NCBI GenBank assembly: GCA_035651055.1
Contig: DASRGK010000057.1
Coordinates: 1-9,461, forward strand
Direction of reading: 5' to 3'
DNA length: 9,461 bases
DNA from: JAFKKF01 sp035651055
GTDB taxonomy: Bacteria > Pseudomonadota > Alphaproteobacteria > Rhizobiales > Kaistiaceae
The notes beneath the pieces were generated by a model that made no database searches, was not told the DNA's origin, and was given only the letters and a program-made list of their open reading frames with translations. A program made the position numbers and the translations under genes. How positions within the stretch are numbered: position 1 is the first letter of the stretch; the number at the start of each line of letters is the position of its first letter. This document shows, piece after piece, positions 5,224-9,461 of this stretch.

Positions 5224-5895
5224 ATGCCGTCCTTGGACCCCTCTCTCGCCCCCGGATCGCCTGCCCGGAGCAGCGGCCTCGACCACCAGCCGATCCGTGT
5301 CCGCATCCGCAACGCCCTCCTTGAGCGGATCGTCTCCGGCCATTACGCGGCGGGTGATCGCCTGGTCGAGCTGTCGCTCGCCCGCGAATTCGGGTCGAGC
5401 CAGGCGCCGGTGCGCGAGGCGCTCCGCGACCTCGAGACCGCCGGCCTCGTCACCATCCGTCCGCGGCGCGGCTCCTTCGTCAACGACTACCATGCGCGCA
5501 CCCAGCACGAGATCTATGCCGTGCGCGGCGCGCTCGAGGAGGCCGCGGTGCGGCTCGCCATCCCGCGGCGCGAGACGTTCCTCGCCGCGCTCCGCGAGCA
5601 CCTCGAAGGAATGCGCGCCGCCGCCCGCAACGGCGATATCGAGGCGTGCCTCCATCACAGCGTCTGGTTCCACCGCGTCATCATGCGCGCGGCCGGCAAC
5701 GAGCTGCTCCTCAAGATGTGGGAGTCGCTCCACGTCGAACTGCATTCGAGGAAGACGCTCCTCCAGGAGAACATCGACATGCGCGCGGTCGCCGAAAGCC
5801 ACCGCCCGATCCTCGACGCCGTCGCCGACGGCGACGCCGAGCGCGCCGCCCGCCTCTCCCGCGAGCACCAGGCCTATTTCGAGCTCAGGGCATAG
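5224..5895 (+). CDS. GntR-family transcriptional regulator, FadR (FCD) subfamily
   Basis: The 223-residue product has the standard layout. The winged helix-turn-helix is at about residues 22-88 (IRNALLERIVSGHYAAGDRL, then LAREFGSSQAPVREALRDLE, then GLVTIRPRRGSFV). The all-helical FCD effector domain is at about 93-220 (EIYAVRGALEEAAVRLA, FHRVIMRAAGN). Histidines 150, 193 and 215 sit where metal ligands lie in many FCD domains, so a small carboxylate bound through a metal is plausible. The first ~20 residues are a poorly conserved tail. The ATG at 5224 is chosen because it precedes the conserved region by a normal distance, but its ribosome site is weak. The gene is divergent from the hydroxylase operon across 183 bp and most likely represses it, releasing on binding a pathway compound (inference from family and position). 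Confidence 0.92.
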   Translation: MPSLDPSLAPGSPARSSGLDHQPIRVRIRNALLERIVSGHYAAGDRLVELSLAREFGSSQAPVREALRDLETAGLVTIRPRRGSFVNDYHARTQHEIYAVRGALEEAAVRLAIPRRETFLAALREHLEGMRAAARNGDIEACLHHSVWFHRVIMRAAGNELLLKMWESLHVELHSRKTLLQENIDMRAVAESHRPILDAVADGDAERAARLSREHQAYFELRA

Positions 5896-5936
5896 CCGCA
5901 CACCCTTCCCTCATGCCCCCGCGTGGACCAACCCTC

Positions 5937-6092
5937 ACCCTCCTCATGGTGAGGTGCTCACCGCGCCAGCGGTGAGCCTCGAACCACGCACCCGTTCAGC
6001 CTCACTGAGGTTGCCGGCGACCGAGGTCGTCCCGCTCCACCGGCCCGTGGTTCGAGGCTCGGCTTCGCCTCGCACCTCACCATGAGGAGGAT
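5937..6092. repeat. Inverted-repeat palindromic element, second repeat type
   Basis: Outer arms 5937-5957 and 6072-6092 pair at 20 of 21 positions; inner arms 5976-5988 and 6046-6058 (GCCTCGAACCACG and its complement) pair at 13 of 13. Between the outer and inner parts each side forms its own, unrelated hairpin: GCTCACCGC-GCCA-GCGGTGAGC (5956-5977) on the left and CGAGGC...GCCTCG (6053-6072) on the right. The centre is about 57 bases. Repeats with the CCTCATGGTGAGG core are, from general knowledge, widespread between genes of Hyphomicrobiales. No coding capacity. Confidence 0.7.
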
Positions 6093-6268
6093 GGTGCAGG
6101 GAGTGTCCCGCGCATCTTCCGCCGCGAAGCGGGCACCGGCACCATGCGAAGTATGGTGGAGGGGCGTGTCACCGCTCCAACATTGGAGGCGCACCACCTC
6201 TCCCCGAGGGAGAGAGCCTGCCCCCGACTAGAGCATCTCCGGAGAGGGCTATGCCCCCTCACCCGCCC

Positions 6269-6314
6269 GCCGGACTCGCGTCCGGCTCACGACCTCTCCC
6301 CACCGGGGAGAGGT
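6269..6314. repeat. Paired perfect hairpins next to the aldo/keto reductase stop
   Basis: GCCGGAC-TCGC-GTCCGGC (6269-6286) is followed six bases later by ACCTCTCCCC-ACC-GGGGAGAGGT (6292-6314). The second is a ten-base stem with a three-base loop, 27 bp beyond the reductase stop and downstream of the regulator gene as well. The two-hairpin arrangement echoes the arms of the element in the large subunit gene, but the sequences differ. It may act as a bidirectional 3' barrier (inference). Confidence 0.55.
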
Positions 6315-6340
6315 GCGCCGACGCCAAGCGTCCGGTTGCC

Positions 6341-7327
6341 CTACTGATGCCCGAGCACCGGGTGCGGCTGGTAGGGCTCGGCCAGCGCCTTCAGTTCGTC
6401 CGCATCGAGCTTCACCGACAGCGCCCCGAACAGATCGTCGAGGTGCTCGACCTTGCTCGAGCCGACGATCGGCGCCGTGATCCCCGGCTGCGCCAGGATC
6501 CAGGCGAGCGCCACCTGCATGTTGGAGACGCCGCGCTTCTTCGCGATCTCCGTCACCCGGTCGACGACGCGGAAATCGTCGTCGCGGTAATAGAGGTTGT
6601 GGGCGTAGTCGTCGGTCCGCGCCCGCGTCGTCTCGCCCTTGTCCTGCCGGCGCCGGTTGCCGGCGAGGAACCCGCGCGCGAGCGGGCTCCACGGGATGAG
6701 GCCGATCCCCTCGTTCCGGCAGAGCGGGATCATCTCGCGCTCCTCCTCGCGATAGACGAGGTTGTAGTGGTTCTGCATCGTCACGAATTTCGCGTAGCCG
6801 TGGGCCCGCTGGATCTCGAGCATCCTGGCGAACTGCCAAGCCCACATCGACGAGGCGCCGATGTAGAGGACCTTGCCGGAGCGCACCACGTCGTCGAGCG
6901 CGTCGAGCGTCTCCTCCATCGGCGTCGTCTTGTCGAGCCGGTGGATTTGGTAAAGGTCGATGTAGTCGGTGCCGAGCCGCTTCAGCGACTTGTCGACCGC
7001 GTCCATGATGTGCTTCCGCGACAGGCCCTTTTCGTTGACGTCGTCGCCCATCGGGTTGAAGACCTTGGTCGCGATGACGAGCTTGTGGCGCGGCACGCCG
7101 AGCTTCTTCAGGAGCACGTTGCCGGTCACTTCCTCGCTCACGCCCAGCGAATAGACGTCGGCCGTGTCGAAGAAGTTGATGCCGCCGTCGAGCGCCCGCT
7201 TGATGATCGGCAGCGATTCCGGCTCGTTGAGCACCCATTCCCGCCACTTGCTCGACCCGTAGGTCATCATGCCGAGGCAAAGCCGCGAAACTTTCGTGCC
7301 GGTCGCGCCGAGATTGACGTAGTCCAT
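6341..7327 (-). CDS. Aldo/keto reductase, NADPH-dependent
   Basis: The 328-residue product has full aldo/keto reductase length and all four catalytic residues: Asp54 and Tyr59 in NFFDTADVYS, Lys88 in IATKVF, and His129 in DLYQIHRLD. It starts MDYVNLGATGTKVSRLCLGMM, the usual first strand. Near the C-terminus IVGSSKVEHLDD (about 286-297) is the NADP phosphate-binding loop. The overall pattern resembles the YajO-like bacterial group. It reduces aldehydes or ketones with NADPH in the cytoplasm; the substrate cannot be told from sequence. The start is supported by GAGG five bases before the ATG. It is a single-gene unit: upstream is a 377-bp gap with palindromic repeats, and downstream it converges on the GntR gene. 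A link to the molybdenum hydroxylase is possible but rests only on position. Confidence 0.93.
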   Translation of the reverse strand: MDYVNLGATGTKVSRLCLGMMTYGSSKWREWVLNEPESLPIIKRALDGGINFFDTADVYSLGVSEEVTGNVLLKKLGVPRHKLVIATKVFNPMGDDVNEKGLSRKHIMDAVDKSLKRLGTDYIDLYQIHRLDKTTPMEETLDALDDVVRSGKVLYIGASSMWAWQFARMLEIQRAHGYAKFVTMQNHYNLVYREEEREMIPLCRNEGIGLIPWSPLARGFLAGNRRRQDKGETTRARTDDYAHNLYYRDDDFRVVDRVTEIAKKRGVSNMQVALAWILAQPGITAPIVGSSKVEHLDDLFGALSVKLDADELKALAEPYQPHPVLGHQ

Positions 7328-7481
7328 GGTCGCCTCGCTGATCCTGGTCGGGTGCGGGTTGCGGAATGCCGCCGGGACCGGCGGTGCCCTTTACTATGGG
7401 TCAGGCGCCCGATTGCGGAAAGGGCGACACGGCGTCCGTCCCAACGACCGGGTCGCGACCTCGCCGAAAGAGGCGCTGCAT

Positions 7482-7522
7482 CCTCCCCCGTGAAATGGGG
7501 AGGGGGACCGCCGATAGGCGGT
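7482..7522. repeat. Single-arm copy of the palindromic repeat found in the large subunit gene
   Basis: CCTCCCC (7482-7488) pairs with GGGGAGG (7497-7503), and ACCGCC-GATA-GGCGGT (7507-7522) follows after three Gs. The order, spacing and shared bases match the right arm of the insertion at 2075-2115, while loops and the second stem differ in sequence but stay self-complementary. This looks like one half of the same repeat family. Confidence 0.6.
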
Positions 7523-7620
7523 GGAGGGGGCGGCCACCGCACTACTGCCCACCCCCTGCGCCTTCACGCCAGCGCCCTCCCAAATGGCATGTCAGCGATG
7601 GAGCAACACGAAGCATGAGA

Positions 7621-7666
7621 TTCCGGGTCCGCGAAGCGGCGCGCCGCGCCGCATCGCGGACCGGAA
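7621..7666. repeat. Palindrome downstream of the membrane protein gene
   Basis: Left arm 7621-7634 and right arm 7654-7666 pair fully apart from one bulged G (TTCCGG...CCGGAA ends). The loop contains a perfect 12-base palindrome, GCGGCGCGCCGC (7636-7647). It is 39 bp beyond the stop codon of the membrane protein gene, so it could form a strong 3' hairpin on that transcript. There is no T-run. Confidence 0.5.
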
Positions 7667-7704
7667 CGGCACGACGGTTGAACCACCGCCCCCGGCGCCC
7701 TGCC

Positions 7705-9291
7705 CTACCGCTTCACCCGGTACATCGCCGCCGTGCCTGCCCGCCCGATCAGTTCCAGCTTCTCCGGCAGGAAGTCCGCCGTCGGCAACGCCTCTGCATC
7801 GAGCACCAGCACGTAGCCGAATTTGGCCTCCCAGCCGGCGAGATAGGGCGCGTCAACCCGGGCCGCCGGCGTCCCCGGATCGGCGAGCCACCGGTAGTCC
7901 GCCGGCTCTCCGTTCGATTTCGACAGCGCGTCGTAGGCGGGCAGCCGGGCGAGCGGCTGGTAGCCCGTGTCGGCGGCGATGAGCGGCATGAAGGCGTGGC
8001 GCTCGATGGTGGCCAGCGACCCCAGGTGAATGTCGAGCCGCGCCGTATCCGGAAGCCGGCGCGCCGGCGGTTCGGCCGCGAGATAGTCCGGCGACGCGCC
8101 GAGTGCGGCCGTGGCCACGATCACCCGGTCGCCGGGGTTGAGGACGGCGATGGCCTTGCGCACCTCGGCGACATCCTCCGCATAGCCGTGCCAGTCGATC
8201 GCGGTCATGGCGATGCGGACGGTGAAGACGAGCGCCAGGGCGAGGCCGACCACCCTCCCCTCGCGCGGCTGGAACGATGGCCGGAACCCGGCGAAGAGCA
8301 CGAGGCCGAACATCAGCGGCAGGCGCGTCGCGACATAGGCGCCGCCGGTCATCGTCCCCGGCACCGCGAAATAGACGAGGAAGAGAATGACGAAAGCGAT
8401 CGCGCTGCCGGTGTCGACGCGGCCCCTCCGCCAGCCGAGGACGACGGCGACGCCGACGCCAATCGCCGTCGCCAGCGTCACCGCGCGGCTCGTGGTCATG
8501 AACGGGACGAGCAGTTCGAAGACCTTCCGCGGGAAGGAATCCCAGATGATCGGCCCGGGCTGCACCGCCGAGGGCGTCACCAGCGACAGGATCAGCATCG
8601 GCGAGAGCGCGAGAAGCAGGATGGCGGCGGAGCTCGCCACGTCGATTGCCGTCAGCGTGCCGTCGCGCCGTCGCCGCCAGAGCCGCGCCAATTCCTGCGT
8701 GCCGACGAGAAGACCGAGGAGGAAGGTCGCGTAGAGGTGGGCGACGAAAACCACCGCGGAGAGGAAAGCGGTGCCGGCGACGCCGGCGATCGCCGACCGC
8801 TCACGCCATGCGATCCACCAGGCGGCGGCGAGGAAGGCGAGTCCGATCCCGTAGAGGAAGTTGAGGAAGCCGAGCAGGAAGATGCCGTTATAGGCGACAA
8901 GCCCGACCGCGACGGCCCAGCCCGACAGCCGGCCGAAGACGGCGCGGTGGTAGGCGAGCACCCCGGCCACCGGCAGAAGCAGTGCGCCGGCGAGCACGAT
9001 CCGTCCGGCGACGTGGACCGGGAATACCTTGAGGAGCGGCGGGCCGACGATGTCTATCGCGAGGTTGGGGATGAGCCGCCATGCCGTCCTGAACATCGTC
9101 GACAGCACCGGGTCGGCATCGGCGAAGGCAAGCAGGTACATCCGCGCGAGATGCTGCGGGTAGTCGAGAACCGGGGGCACATCGACGAGGAAGAAGGGGA
9201 GAATGCACGCGGCAATCATCGCTGCCGCGGCGACGGGCACCCGGCTACCCCTCGCCGGCGCGTCGCCATTCTCGGTCGCGGAAGTCGCCAT
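7705..9291 (-). CDS. Polytopic membrane protein, possible GT-C-type glycosyltransferase
   Basis: From the ATG at 9291 the product is 528 residues with about nine to ten hydrophobic segments (roughly 18-36, 96-115, 124-138, 143-161, 168-196, 218-238, 269-286, 296-313, 324-336, 347-363), then a soluble C-terminal domain from about 365 to the end. Right after the first helix comes VPPVLDYPQHLARMY (residues 38-52). A DYPQH-type acidic motif in the first outer loop is the hallmark position of GT-C glycosyltransferases, which use polyprenyl-linked sugars in the inner membrane. That assignment is an inference; the family is usually annotated only as hypothetical. Alternative in-frame starts at 9315, 9396 (ATG) and 9402 (GTG) would add a polar tail; 9291 is chosen because it begins close before the first helix, but no start has a strong ribosome site. 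It appears unrelated to the hydroxylase operon. Confidence 0.75.
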   Translation of the reverse strand: MATSATENGDAPARGSRVPVAAAAMIAACILPFFLVDVPPVLDYPQHLARMYLLAFADADPVLSTMFRTAWRLIPNLAIDIVGPPLLKVFPVHVAGRIVLAGALLLPVAGVLAYHRAVFGRLSGWAVAVGLVAYNGIFLLGFLNFLYGIGLAFLAAAWWIAWRERSAIAGVAGTAFLSAVVFVAHLYATFLLGLLVGTQELARLWRRRRDGTLTAIDVASSAAILLLALSPMLILSLVTPSAVQPGPIIWDSFPRKVFELLVPFMTTSRAVTLATAIGVGVAVVLGWRRGRVDTGSAIAFVILFLVYFAVPGTMTGGAYVATRLPLMFGLVLFAGFRPSFQPREGRVVGLALALVFTVRIAMTAIDWHGYAEDVAEVRKAIAVLNPGDRVIVATAALGASPDYLAAEPPARRLPDTARLDIHLGSLATIERHAFMPLIAADTGYQPLARLPAYDALSKSNGEPADYRWLADPGTPAARVDAPYLAGWEAKFGYVLVLDAEALPTADFLPEKLELIGRAGTAAMYRVKR

Positions 9292-9461
9292 CGAATCAGG
9301 GGTCCCCGCCCGCATGTTGGGAAACTGCCGACGATGCGTCCATATCGGGCCCGATCCGTAGGTTCCCGGCACGATTCCGGGACGGTCGGAGGCCATCCCC
9401 ACTCGCCGTCCGGGGTCCGATGGGCTAGAAAGCTCCCGTCCCTTTCCCGCATCTGCAACCT

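Larger units (their letters stand above)
5896..6340. other. 445-bp non-coding region packed with palindromic repeats
   Basis: No credible gene lies between the regulator stop and the aldo/keto reductase stop, which converge here. The region holds a 156-bp inverted repeat (5937-6092) followed by a string of hairpins: CACCAT...ATGGTG (6140-6158), CTCCAA-CA-TTGGAG (6175-6188), CTCTCCC-CGA-GGGAGAG (6198-6214), GCCGGAC-TCGC-GTCCGGC (6269-6286) and a perfect ten-base stem at 6292-6314. None has a following T-run, so classic intrinsic terminators are absent, but stable hairpins at a convergent junction could still help end or protect both transcripts. Confidence 0.7.
7328..7704. other. 377-bp non-coding region upstream of the aldo/keto reductase
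   Basis: No convincing gene is present. It should hold the reductase promoter; on the minus strand TTCCGC, 17 bases, ATAGTA (about 7417-7389) is a weak candidate only. It also contains a single arm of the hairpin pair seen in the large subunit insertion (7482-7522) and another palindrome (7621-7666). The right part follows the stop of the membrane protein gene and has no T-rich terminator. Confidence 0.6.

Noticed and set aside
6292..6314. Classic Rho-independent terminator
   Set aside because: The stem is perfect but no T-run follows on either strand.
6251..7618. A 455-codon plus-strand frame opposite the aldo/keto reductase
   Set aside because: It is a shadow of the reductase gene; that gene has a complete catalytic tetrad and a good ribosome site.

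Overview
The window is GC-rich (roughly two-thirds G+C by eye, with third codon positions almost all G or C). Together with a cox/xdh-type molybdenum hydroxylase operon, an EthD protein and many palindromic GC-rich intergenic repeats, this points to an alphaproteobacterium, most likely of the Hyphomicrobiales (Rhizobiales). Genus cannot be fixed from the sequence.

Layout, left to right. Positions 1-190 (minus) hold the first part of a TIM-barrel amidohydrolase that runs off the left edge. Positions 339-647 (minus) encode a 102-residue EthD-like protein. Positions 677-907 (plus) encode a 76-residue protein with two predicted membrane helices. Positions 892-5040 (minus) are a coxMSL-like operon: FAD subunit, [2Fe-2S] subunit, then the molybdopterin subunit, which is broken into two pieces (2150-3523 and 892-1911). 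Positions 5224-5895 (plus) encode a divergent GntR/FadR-type regulator. A 445-bp non-coding stretch full of hairpins follows, then an aldo/keto reductase (6341-7327, minus), a 377-bp non-coding stretch with two more palindromes, and a polytopic membrane protein (7705-9291, minus).

The most interesting part is the interrupted molybdopterin subunit. A roughly 250-bp palindromic element, built from two 64-bp inverted arms, lies between the N-terminal 57% and the C-terminal 43%, and it shifts the frame. Both flanking pieces look otherwise intact, and the catalytic glutamate is in the second piece. A chain of overlapping stop and start codons crosses the element, so either the enzyme is dead or it is made as two polypeptides. 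Related hairpin units lie between the FAD and [2Fe-2S] genes and upstream of the aldo/keto reductase. A second repeat type lies downstream of the regulator gene.

How the genes may work together: the three-subunit hydroxylase would oxidise an unidentified heterocycle, aldehyde or similar substrate. The GntR protein probably controls it through a pair of CGATTATCG boxes in the shared 183-bp promoter region, next to a perfect TTGACA. The EthD protein and amidohydrolase fit the same kind of catabolic role, but no substrate can be assigned.
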